Shown here piece after piece: positions 1-6,098 of a stretch of DNA of 13,663 nt. Position numbers and translations under genes: made by a program. Below the pieces are notes generated by a model. The model searched no databases, was not told the origin of the DNA, and saw nothing but the letters and a program-made list of their open reading frames with translations. This DNA is from Patescibacteria group bacterium (lineage in GTDB: Bacteria > Patescibacteriota > Microgenomatia > Levybacterales > UBA12049). How positions within the stretch are numbered: the stretch's first letter is position 1; the number at the start of each line of letters is the position of its first letter. Where the stretch lies: NCBI GenBank assembly GCA_018900295.1, contig JAHIGH010000006.1:1-13663 (forward strand), given 5' to 3'.

Positions 1-462
1 ATACATATGCTCATCCCAGCCTAAATAATAAAAACTCTTGAGGCTTGAAAAAAAGAAATATTGAATAAAACCAAGAAAAAGAATTATTAATCCATCAATA
101 AATAAAAATAATTTAATCTTATATTTAAAATTATTATCAAAACCTAAAACAATAAAAAATAACGACGAGTAAGCAAGCCACCGGATCAAATAAAACGAAC
201 TTACAAGAAACTCATACGGCTTGATCCAAGTACTATTTAAAATCAGTGAAATTAAACCAATCAATGGAAAAAATAAAAATTCCTTTTTTAAACTAATTTT
301 TCTTTTTTGAAAAATAATATGAATCAACCAGACAAGCGCGGTAACTACAACAACTAAATCTAAAGGCTTAAATACTATATTATTGCCAATATCAAATCTC
401 AACAATTCCCCGAAAGGAAAAAGGGCGAGAATTATTATTATCAATATTTTAGTTATCTTCAT
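1..462 (-). CDS. O-antigen ligase/polymerase-like membrane protein, N-terminal part (runs off the window)
   Basis: An open frame of 154 codons starts with ATG at 462 and is still open at base 1, so the 3' part lies outside the window. The visible part is very hydrophobic, with several predicted membrane segments (near residues 3-15, 33-48, 60-75, 85-110 and 115-135). It ends in a loop reading YLGWDEHMY, which resembles the conserved region before the large periplasmic loop of Wzy/WaaL O-antigen ligase family proteins. The likely role is polymerising or attaching a surface polysaccharide in the cytoplasmic membrane. A Shine-Dalgarno AGAGGGA lies inside the last codons of the upstream gene, and only 6 bases separate that stop from this ATG, so the two genes are probably one operon. 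The family call rests on hydrophobicity and a short motif. Confidence 0.7.
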   Translation of the reverse strand, partial: MKITKILIIIILALFPFGELLRFDIGNNIVFKPLDLVVVVTALVWLIHIIFQKRKISLKKEFLFFPLIGLISLILNSTWIKPYEFLVSSFYLIRWLAYSSLFFIVLGFDNNFKYKIKLFLFIDGLIILFLGFIQYFFFSSLKSFYYLGWDEHMY

Positions 463-468
463 TATTTT

Positions 469-2157
469 TTATTCCCTCTTATACAATTTTACCATTGTTT
501 TATCATTTACATAAATGAGTTTCAAATCCTCATACTTTTTAGATAATACCGTATTTTGGGTAGCGATTAAATTAAATTTATCCCCGGCTTTTAACCAAGA
601 TGAGTCAATAAATGGAAAATCAACATAATAAAGATTATGAAATCCTATCAATAATACCTTGTCTTCTTTTTTTATGTTCTTTTTAAAATATCCATCAATA
701 TCGTAAAAATCCCCAAAGGCAAAATTTAAATGATTTGCTAAAAACATTTGTTTTGTTTCTCTTCCCGATAAAACAAAAATATATTTACTATTAGCGGCAA
801 AACGATAGGCAATTGAAATAAAAGAAACAAAAATAATTAAAATAATTAGTAATTTTGAAATTTGCTCCCCATACTTTTTCTTATTACCTATTAGAAAATT
901 AAGTGTGGCAGCGCAAACAATAGAGAAAGCCGGTAAATACGGAAGAATGAACCTCCCTCCGCCTGTTCTTGGCGTAAAATACCAAACAACAATAGAAATA
1001 AACGAATATATACCAACCACGTTTAGAAATTTACTGATCAAAGACGATCTCAAACGTTTACACCAAAAAAACCAAATAATCAACGGAAGAAAAATCATGT
1101 ACACAGGTGAAATAGGATCAGCAGACCGCATAAAAAGAATCCAAAAATCCCTAAAGAAACCTAAAATACTCAAACCCTCAGACTCTATTTTGTATATTTC
1201 TGAAAAAAAAGGGTATACGAAATTGCCGGTATTGATATAAGAAAAAATAAACCAGGGAAGAGGAATAATCAAGGCAATAATCCAATAAATAAACAAATAA
1301 ATACTTATTGTCCTTGCCTTAAAGGTTGTATTATCAGCTTCTTTTTCCTTGTCATTACCGCGAACGCGGTAATCCAGAAGAATATAAAAAATAAGCGCGG
1401 TAAAAATCAACAACGACCCTGCCGCCAACAACTTTGTCGTTATAGCCAATCCGACCATTATCGCTGACCAAACAAACCACTTTCTCTTCCTTTCATCCAA
1501 CCAATTAACAAAAGCCCACAAGGCCATCACTTCAAAAAATGTCCTGACCAGATCAACATATGCCGTGATGGATTCCCATGCAACAACGAGATTTGAGTAA
1601 AAGATCACAACTCCGATCATCGAAATAAGCGGACTGAGAAACTTCCTCTGAATCTTATATAGTGCGAAGCAAGTAAATAATCCGAATGAAAAATGTATCA
1701 CCTTTGCGATTATTTCATTACCAAAAGCAAGCCCTCCGATATATAACATCTCTCCCAGCTTGGGCATGCCGCTATAATATAGAAGCCCTCCGGGAATAAA
1801 GTAAATTGAATGGTTTTCCAGATACATCTTAGGAATGGTCAGGTGGTACCAGAGAGCATCGAAAGCCAATTCCGGCCCCAAAGCACCTATAAAATTAATA
1901 CCCGCCTGTAAAACGACAATCAGAATGAGAAATAGCAAAGTTTTACTTTTTATCTGTCCGATATGTCTTATCTGCCCAATTATTTTAATTAAATCCTTCC
2001 CAAACCAATAAATAACCAGTCCCCAAAATAACAACGTAAACCAGATAATCAAATCCTTATATAACAATCCCGCTAACCCAAGAGCAAAAATAAGATATGA
2101 ATATATTCCAATCAAAAGCGCGAAAATAAACATAAATACGCCTTTATTATACGACAC
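469..2157 (-). CDS. GT-C superfamily (PMT/ArnT-like) membrane glycosyltransferase
   Basis: A 562-residue integral membrane protein with about 11-13 hydrophobic segments. After the second or third segment there is a loop with FDALWYH (D100), matching the acidic residue of the first extracytoplasmic loop that GT-C enzymes of the PMT/ArnT/GT39 type use for catalysis. A short soluble tail follows the last membrane helix (about residues 460-562). Such enzymes move sugars from polyprenyl-phosphate donors to lipid or protein acceptors on the outer face of the membrane. The chosen GTG start at 2157 has AAGGA 7 bases upstream; the ATG at 2133 is an alternative but lacks as good a site. It lies directly before the O-antigen ligase-like gene, which supports a surface-glycan role. 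Donor and acceptor cannot be inferred. Confidence 0.75.
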   Translation of the reverse strand: MSYNKGVFMFIFALLIGIYSYLIFALGLAGLLYKDLIIWFTLLFWGLVIYWFGKDLIKIIGQIRHIGQIKSKTLLFLILIVVLQAGINFIGALGPELAFDALWYHLTIPKMYLENHSIYFIPGGLLYYSGMPKLGEMLYIGGLAFGNEIIAKVIHFSFGLFTCFALYKIQRKFLSPLISMIGVVIFYSNLVVAWESITAYVDLVRTFFEVMALWAFVNWLDERKRKWFVWSAIMVGLAITTKLLAAGSLLIFTALIFYILLDYRVRGNDKEKEADNTTFKARTISIYLFIYWIIALIIPLPWFIFSYINTGNFVYPFFSEIYKIESEGLSILGFFRDFWILFMRSADPISPVYMIFLPLIIWFFWCKRLRSSLISKFLNVVGIYSFISIVVWYFTPRTGGGRFILPYLPAFSIVCAATLNFLIGNKKKYGEQISKLLIILIIFVSFISIAYRFAANSKYIFVLSGRETKQMFLANHLNFAFGDFYDIDGYFKKNIKKEDKVLLIGFHNLYYVDFPFIDSSWLKAGDKFNLIATQNTVLSKKYEDLKLIYVNDKTMVKLYKRE

Positions 2158-2168
2158 AGCGTCATCCT

Positions 2169-2196
2169 TTGCATTTTTAAATTAGAAGGGTATAAT
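2169..2196 (+). promoter_or_regulatory. Probable promoter of tRNA-Gly
   Basis: A perfect -10 box TATAAT at 2191-2196 lies 17 bases before the mature tRNA. A weak -35 candidate TTGCAT (2169-2174) stands 16 bases upstream. No terminator is visible between the tRNA and hsdM, so this promoter may also feed the restriction locus. Confidence 0.6.
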
Positions 2197-2213
2197 AAAT
2201 TCAATCAACCCAA

Positions 2214-2284
2214 GCGGGGTTAGTACACCGGTAGTATGCTACCTTCCCAAGGTAGAGAAGCGAGTTCGATTCTCGTACCCCGCT
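2214..2284 (+). tRNA. tRNA-Gly (anticodon CCC)
   Basis: A complete 71-nt cloverleaf can be folded by eye. The acceptor stem is GCGGGGT (2214-2220) with ACCCCGC (2277-2283), followed by discriminator U. The D stem is GTAC/GTAT, the anticodon stem CTACC/GGTAG with loop TTCCCAA, and the T stem GCGAG/CTCGT with loop TTCGATT. The anticodon CCC reads GGG glycine codons. The 3' CCA is not encoded and must be added after transcription. It lies 29 bases before hsdM and so marks the left border of the restriction locus. Confidence 0.96.
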
Positions 2285-2313
2285 CTATTCATACCTAATC
2301 AATTCGGAATTTT

Positions 2314-3771
2314 ATGTACGAGCAGGCTTTTAAAAATATTGATAACGCGTTGAGAAAGGATGCCGGCGTGAGCAGCGAGCTTGATTATATTGAACAGACT
2401 TCTTGGATCCTCTTTTTGAAATATCTTGATGATCTTGAAAAAGACAGAAAGACCGAAGCCGCGCTTGCAGGACGTGAATACAAAAATATTATCGCTCTAA
2501 AGTATCGATGGGAGGCGTGGGCGGCTCCGAAAAATACTGATGGGAAATTGGATCACAATAAAGCTCTTTTGGGCGATGATTTGAGTGATTTTGTAAATAT
2601 TGAGCTTTTTCCATACTTTAAGAAATTCAAACATGAAGCGGAAAGTCCAGACACTATCGAGTATAAAATTGGCGAGATATTTGGAGAGTTAAAAAATAAA
2701 ATTCATAGCGGTCATACGCTCCGGGAAATACTGGACATTGTTGATATTCTACGATTCCGTTCTCAGGCAGAAAAATATGAACTTTCTCACCTTTATGAAG
2801 CAAAAATCAAAAACATGGGTAATGCCGGCCGGAATGGCGGGGAATACTACACTCCCCGTCCGCTCATTAAAACAATCGTCAAAGTAGTTGATCCTCATAT
2901 CGGCGATACTATTTATGACGGCGCCGCCGGGTCGGCCGGATTTTTGGTCGAAGCATTTAAGTATTTAGAAAAAGACCGGGAAAAACTTTCTCCAAAGGAT
3001 TGGGAAATCCTGCAAAAGAAAACTTTTTATGGAAAAGAAAAGAAATCGCTTGCATATATTATCGGAATAATGAACATGATTCTTCATGGAATTGATACTC
3101 CAAATATAGAACACAAAAATACACTCTCTGAAAATATTTCCGATTACCAGGAAAAAGACCGTTTCGATATCATACTTACCAATCCTCCTTTTGGAGGCAA
3201 GGAGCGCGCAGAGGTGCAGCAGAATTTCCCAATCAAAACAAGTGAGACGGCATTTCTTTTCCTTCAGCATTTTATAAAAATTTTAAGAGCCGGAGGCAGA
3301 GCGGGCATAGTCATCAAAAATACATTTCTATCAAATACCGATAATGCCTCCGTTTCACTTCGTAAATATCTTCTCGAAAGCTGTAATCTCTATACAGTAC
3401 TTGATCTTCCCGGGGGGACTTTCGCCGGAGCGGGAGTCAAAACAGTCATCCTATTTTTTGAAAAAGGAGCGCCTACTAAAAAGGTCTGGTACTACCAACT
3501 CAATCCAGGCCGGAATCTCGGCAAAACAAATCCGCTCAGCGAAAAAGACCTGGCGGAATTCATAGAACTCCAAAAAACCAAAGCCGATTCAGAAAATTCC
3601 TGGTCAGTTGATATTAAAAATATCGATCCAAAAACTTTCGATCTGTCTGTAAAGAACCCGAATAAAAATAATGAGCAAAAGCTCCGTGATCCTAAGGAGA
3701 TTTTGGAAGAAATGGGAAAACTGGATGTGGATAGTGGGGAAATTTTAAAAAGTATTGAAAAAATAATATAA
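2314..3771 (+). CDS. hsdM: Type I restriction-modification DNA methyltransferase subunit HsdM
   Basis: This 485-residue protein is the N6-adenine methyltransferase subunit of a type I R-M enzyme. With HsdS it methylates the host target sequence, and it is also needed for restriction. Residues 1-150 form the helical HsdM_N domain (starts MYEQAFKNIDNALRKDAG). The AdoMet-binding motif I is DGAAGSAGF (D202-F210), preceded by the typical GGEYYTPRPL, and the catalytic motif IV is NPPF at 290-293. Length fits the family. The ATG at 2314 is preceded only by a weak GGA. The last 26 codons (3691-3768) are of interest because similar sequences recur after the KilA-N gene and after the Bro-N gene. No promoter is obvious in the 29 bases after the tRNA, so read-through from the tRNA promoter is possible. 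Confidence 0.96.
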   Translation: MYEQAFKNIDNALRKDAGVSSELDYIEQTSWILFLKYLDDLEKDRKTEAALAGREYKNIIALKYRWEAWAAPKNTDGKLDHNKALLGDDLSDFVNIELFPYFKKFKHEAESPDTIEYKIGEIFGELKNKIHSGHTLREILDIVDILRFRSQAEKYELSHLYEAKIKNMGNAGRNGGEYYTPRPLIKTIVKVVDPHIGDTIYDGAAGSAGFLVEAFKYLEKDREKLSPKDWEILQKKTFYGKEKKSLAYIIGIMNMILHGIDTPNIEHKNTLSENISDYQEKDRFDIILTNPPFGGKERAEVQQNFPIKTSETAFLFLQHFIKILRAGGRAGIVIKNTFLSNTDNASVSLRKYLLESCNLYTVLDLPGGTFAGAGVKTVILFFEKGAPTKKVWYYQLNPGRNLGKTNPLSEKDLAEFIELQKTKADSENSWSVDIKNIDPKTFDLSVKNPNKNNEQKLRDPKEILEEMGKLDVDSGEILKSIEKII

Positions 3772-3818
3772 AAAATAAATTATAGGAAAATCTACGGTTA
3801 AGAATTAGTTGATAGTTC

Positions 3819-3972
3819 ATGCAGAGGAATCAAAAAAGAGAGCTTAATAAAAATTCGGTTATTAAATATTTCATAATAACAGCTTCTAGGTGGAGGCATT
3901 ATGCAAAATATGCATATTGCTATGTCTGATTTTGACAGAGAGGTGAAGAAGTTGCTGAAGAAGAATTCTTAA
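3819..3972 (+). pseudogene. Remnant of a RhuM-family gene (both halves truncated, internal deletion)
   Basis: Two short adjoining reading frames resemble different parts of the Virulence_RhuM family. From 3819 one frame gives RELNKNSVIKYFIITAS, like the RhuM segment around ELDENSVIKxFxTTA. From about 3889, in the +1 frame, the sequence gives SDFDREVKKLLKKNS followed by a stop at 3970-3972, like the RhuM C-terminal end. Full RhuM proteins are roughly 300 residues or more, so most of the gene is missing. RhuM genes commonly sit beside hsdM in type I loci, which fits the position. A GGTGGAGG ribosome-binding-like site before ATG 3901 could still drive a 23-residue peptide. The family match is from memory of consensus segments, not a search. 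Confidence 0.55.
3902..3916 (+). repeat. Left copy of a 15-nt repeat (TGCAAAATATGCATA)
   Basis: It matches the copy at 4717-4731 at 14 of 15 positions. It overlaps a 12-bp perfect palindrome AATATGCATATT (3907-3918). The two copies bracket the zinc-ribbon/PIN-like gene pair. Confidence 0.5.
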
Positions 3973-4001
3973 ATAAGGAGTAAAGAAAAACAATTTTAAT
4001 T

Positions 4002-4304
4002 ATGGCAAAGAGAAATAAAAATGATTTAAAGATTGCACAAGAGGATCTTAAGAAGATTTATGGTAGGGATTGGGAGTTTTTTCAGAAAAAGATCTTGAAT
4101 AATTGTTATTGTGGAAATTGCAAAGGCCCATACAATGCAACGATTACCGATTATGAAATTTTTCTCAAGAAACTCAATGACATTCTCCTCAGTGGTAAAT
4201 GTAAAACCTGTGGTGGCCCCGTCGGACGGTATTTAGAGACGAGTGAAGTATTTGTATATGCAGAGGCTATTGAAAAGGTGAGAAGTAAATATGAAGCGAA
4301 CTAA
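4002..4304 (+). CDS. Small zinc-ribbon-like protein, possible antitoxin of the downstream PIN-like protein
   Basis: A 100-residue protein with no function I can name. The N-terminal 30 residues are basic and helical. The centre holds five cysteines arranged CYCGNC (C35, C37, C40) and CKTCGG (C67, C70), so two CxxC knuckles 27 residues apart could bind one zinc ion. The segment GGPVGRYLET after the second knuckle looks like a conserved family feature. The stop overlaps the next gene's start by 14 bases, so the two are translationally coupled, as is usual for toxin-antitoxin pairs. AAGGAG lies about 22 bases before the ATG, too far for a normal Shine-Dalgarno. The region is visibly more A+T-rich than hsdM and hsdR, which hints at separate acquisition. 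The antitoxin role is inference from layout only. Confidence 0.75.
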   Translation: MAKRNKNDLKIAQEDLKKIYGRDWEFFQKKILNNCYCGNCKGPYNATITDYEIFLKKLNDILLSGKCKTCGGPVGRYLETSEVFVYAEAIEKVRSKYEAN

Positions 4305-4710
4305 TCAAACGAAGCCCTATTTTATAACAAAAGACATTGGTGCTAACTTAAAGAAGTTACGAATTCTTGAGCGGAAAGAAATAATAGAATTATTTCAGGT
4401 AAAGATAGAAACACATACGCCTAAAATTAAAAATAAAGATCTTCCCAATGCCGTTTGGGGTTATACAAAATTTGATGAAATGCTTTGGGCATCAGAAGAT
4501 GATGCAAGCAGATTTGAGAAAATAAAAGAAATTATTGGAAAAAATAATCTTGAGGACGCAATTCATGTTGATACTCACATAAGGGAAAAGCGAGATTATT
4601 TTGTAACTGAGGATACTGATATTCTTAATTGTAAAGATGAATTAGAACAAACATTTAAAGGCTTAAAAATTAGAACTCCAGATGAACTTTTGGAAGAATT
4701 GGATAAATAA
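4291..4710 (+). CDS. PIN-domain-like protein, possible toxin
   Basis: A 139-residue protein whose C-terminal half has the pattern of the end of a PIN ribonuclease fold: DAIHVDTHIREKRDYFVTED (residues 89-108) followed by D110 and later FKGLKIRTPDELLEEL. D89, H92 and the E107/D108/D110 group correspond to the third and fourth acidic positions of PIN domains. The N-terminal half lacks the usual first-strand DTN/DSN signature, so it is either divergent or catalytically altered. PIN proteins are typically VapC-type toxins that cut RNA. The start at 4291 overlaps the upstream gene by 14 bases and has GGTGAGA just ahead. The overlap argues for a two-gene toxin-antitoxin-like module, but this is not proven. 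Confidence 0.7.
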   Translation: MKRTNQTKPYFITKDIGANLKKLRILERKEIIELFQVKIETHTPKIKNKDLPNAVWGYTKFDEMLWASEDDASRFEKIKEIIGKNNLEDAIHVDTHIREKRDYFVTEDTDILNCKDELEQTFKGLKIRTPDELLEELDK

Positions 4711-4716
4711 AGAGTG

Positions 4717-4731
4717 TGCAAAATTTGCATA
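4717..4731 (+). repeat. Right copy of the 15-nt repeat, with an internal palindrome
   Basis: TGCAAAATTTGCATA matches 3902-3916 at 14 of 15 positions. The first 13 bases are themselves an inverted repeat (TGCAAA, centre A, TTTGCA). It sits 6 bases after the PIN-like gene's stop and about 20 bases before the KilA-N start, so it could be an operator for the KilA-N gene or a cassette boundary. Confidence 0.5.
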
Positions 4732-4752
4732 CGCTCATAAAGGGGTATAGTT

Positions 4753-5325
4753 ATGACTAAAAATAAAAAAATTACTGTGAAAGGCCTCGAAGTAGTAACA
4801 TTTAAAAAAAGGGAGAGTGACTATATCTCTCTCACAGATATTGCCAGATATAAGGACAAGGAGCGGACGAATTATATAATCCAAAATTGGATGAGAAATA
4901 GAGAAACAATTGAGTTCCTTGGCCTTTGGGAAAAATTAAATAATCCAAATTTTAAAGGCATCGAATTCGATGCCTTTAAAAATCAGGCTGGATTGAATAG
5001 TTTTTCACTAACTCCTCAGAGATGGATTGAGGTAACTTCCGCGATTGGCTTGATCTCAAAAGCCGGGCGTTATGGAGAAGGCACCTACGCACATAAAGAT
5101 ATAGCTTTTGAATTTGCCAGCTGGATTAGTCCCGAATTCAAACTCTACCTTATTAAAGAATTCCAGCGTCTTAAAGAGGATGAAAGTAGAAGGTTGGAAA
5201 CTGGTTGGGATGTCAAGCGAACTCTGACAAAGATAAATTATCGCATTCATACAGACGCTATAAAGGAATACTTAATCCCCCCCTTCTCTTTCCAAAAAAG
5301 CAGAGACTATCGTCTACGCAAATGA
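4753..5325 (+). CDS. KilA-N domain protein, N-terminal part of a frameshifted gene
   Basis: This 190-codon frame encodes a KilA-N DNA-binding domain, found in phage antirepressors and in mobile or defence loci. Typical features are YISLTDIARYKD (about residues 25-36), the NYIIQNWMRN segment, the GLNSFSLTPQRWIEVTSAIG stretch (about 80-99) and IAFEFASWISPEFKLYLIKE. The good Shine-Dalgarno AAAGGGG, 7 bases before ATG 4753, fixes the start. Homologues continue for about 95 residues after LIPP. Here a run of seven C (5277-5283) shifts the frame, and the residues after it are out of frame until TGA at 5323. With six C the reading is LIPPSLSKKAETIVYANEAD, joining the next fragment smoothly, for an intact length of 275 residues. 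It could be a pseudogene, a phase-variable gene or an assembly error. A 32-bp palindrome lies within it. Confidence 0.85.
   Translation: MTKNKKITVKGLEVVTFKKRESDYISLTDIARYKDKERTNYIIQNWMRNRETIEFLGLWEKLNNPNFKGIEFDAFKNQAGLNSFSLTPQRWIEVTSAIGLISKAGRYGEGTYAHKDIAFEFASWISPEFKLYLIKEFQRLKEDESRRLETGWDVKRTLTKINYRIHTDAIKEYLIPPFSFQKSRDYRLRK
4950..4981 (+). repeat. 32-bp perfect palindrome inside the KilA-N gene
   Basis: All 32 bases are self-complementary around a central GAATTC; the core is GCATCGAATTCGATGC and the ends are TTTTAAAG/CTTTAAAA. It codes for the segment FKGIEFDAFK of the KilA-N protein. As RNA it could form a stem of up to 14-15 bp; as DNA it could be a dyad protein-binding site. Confidence 0.9.
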
Positions 5326-5581
5326 GGCCGATGTGCTAAATGTCGCGCTTTTTGGCATGACGGCAAAAGATTGGCGGGATAAAAACCCGAAGCTGGACGG
5401 CAATATCCGCGATTATGCAGATGTGGCGCAGTTGGTATGTCTGGCAAATCTCGAAAACCTAAACGCCGAATTCATCCGCGCAGGATTGTCTCAGCCGGAA
5501 AGACTCCTCAAACTCAACGCAAGCGCGATCACACAAATGAAATCACTGCTCGGAAATCCTGGTGTTAGGAAATTGAAATAA
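5285..5581 (+). pseudogene. C-terminal part of the same KilA-N gene, out of frame with its N-terminal part
   Basis: About 98 codons in the frame shifted by one base relative to the upstream part. They give LSKKAETIVYANEADVLNVA, then FGMTAKDWRDKNPKLDGNIR, then sequences around NLENLNAEFIRAGLSQPERL and QMKSLLGNPGVRKLK. This is the usual C-terminal region of KilA-N proteins of this subfamily. On its own it could be started only from an internal GTG at 5333 with no clear ribosome-binding site, so it is best read as the broken-off second half of the gene beginning at 4753. Confidence 0.8.
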
Positions 5582-5620
5582 TTGAGGGAGATTTTAGAGG
5601 GTATTAAAAAAATAGTATAG
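5582..5620 (+). pseudogene. Short hsdM-tail-like copy after the KilA-N gene
   Basis: Directly after the KilA-N stop codon, and in the same frame, 12 codons read LREILEGIKKIV and end in TAG. The last 36 bases match the final 36 bases of hsdM at 28 positions by my count, and all 8 differences are A/G transitions; the hsdM end reads GEILKSIEKII. The first 33 bases also match the copy after the Bro-N gene at 28 positions. It is too short to be a gene and reads as a displaced hsdM 3' end. Confidence 0.55.
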
Positions 5621-5631
5621 TTAAATCTGAT

Positions 5632-6018
5632 TTATGTATTTAGTTGAGCTACAAGTTGCTTGATTTTATCTTTGCTTAATTTCTCACCTCTTGCCGTTCT
5701 AAAGAATAAAGGTAAAACCGAAAGTAGTTTTGGATTATTTTGGATGTCCTCAGGAATTCTACCCTTCGCGGCATGAGCTAGATCGAAAAATGTTGTCCAC
5801 TCTTCGCTGTCCCTGGGTATTTTTAACGCTGTGGCATATCCTGCCAGCTTTTCCGAATCAATGCTGGGAGACAAAATATTCCTCTCCATTCTGCTGATAT
5901 TGCCCGGATCATAGCTATATCGCTCGCAAAAGGAACGCAGTGTAAAGCCCAGATTAATTCTTTTACGTCTGAAAAATTCTCCGAATGTCAGTGCTGATGT
6001 GTCTTGATTTTTTTTCAT
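5632..6018 (-). CDS. XRE-family helix-turn-helix transcriptional regulator
   Basis: A 128-residue repressor-type protein if started at ATG 6018. An XRE (Cro/C1) domain covers about residues 10-65: LTFGEFFRRKRINLGFTLR, then RYSYDPGNISRMERNILSPS. The C-terminal part ends in LPLFFRTARGEKLSKDKIKQ, a tail seen in small XRE regulators. The frame stays open to a TTG at 6057, but that TTG is part of a TTGACA -35 box and the promoter lies within the extra sequence, so the ATG at 6018 is preferred and the mRNA would be nearly leaderless. It is transcribed divergently from the Bro-N gene and convergently with the KilA-N gene. An inverted repeat over its own -10 box suggests autorepression. Its other targets are unknown. 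Confidence 0.85.
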   Translation of the reverse strand: MKKNQDTSALTFGEFFRRKRINLGFTLRSFCERYSYDPGNISRMERNILSPSIDSEKLAGYATALKIPRDSEEWTTFFDLAHAAKGRIPEDIQNNPKLLSVLPLFFRTARGEKLSKDKIKQLVAQLNT

Positions 6019-6021
6019 GTC

Positions 6022-6042
6022 TGTTGTAAGATTACTACAACA
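6022..6042. promoter_or_regulatory. Palindromic operator candidate TGTTGTA-N7-TACAACA
   Basis: Two perfect 7-base arms (6022-6028 and 6036-6042) flank a 7-base centre and cover the -10 box of the XRE gene's promoter. Size and placement are typical for an autoregulatory site of an XRE dimer, and it may also control the divergent Bro-N gene. Confidence 0.6.
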
Positions 6043-6057
6043 CATGGTGGATGTCAA
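6029..6057 (-). promoter_or_regulatory. Promoter of the XRE regulator gene
   Basis: On the minus strand, TTGACA (6057-6052) is followed after 17 bases by TAATCT (6034-6029). The expected transcript start near 6022 is only a few bases before ATG 6018. Confidence 0.55.
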
Positions 6058-6098
6058 GATCTGAATAAAAGAAGATCATAAAGAATATTAAAAATATT

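Noticed and set aside
905..1240. Long open frame on the plus strand inside the glycosyltransferase region
   Set aside because: It lies antisense to a clear membrane protein, has no ribosome-binding site and no recognisable domain; it is a by-product of the A+T-rich opposite strand.
2260..2284. tRNA-Gly 3' end as an attachment site for an integrated island
   Set aside because: I found no second copy of the tRNA 3' end near 12277-12300 or elsewhere in the window, and no integrase gene.
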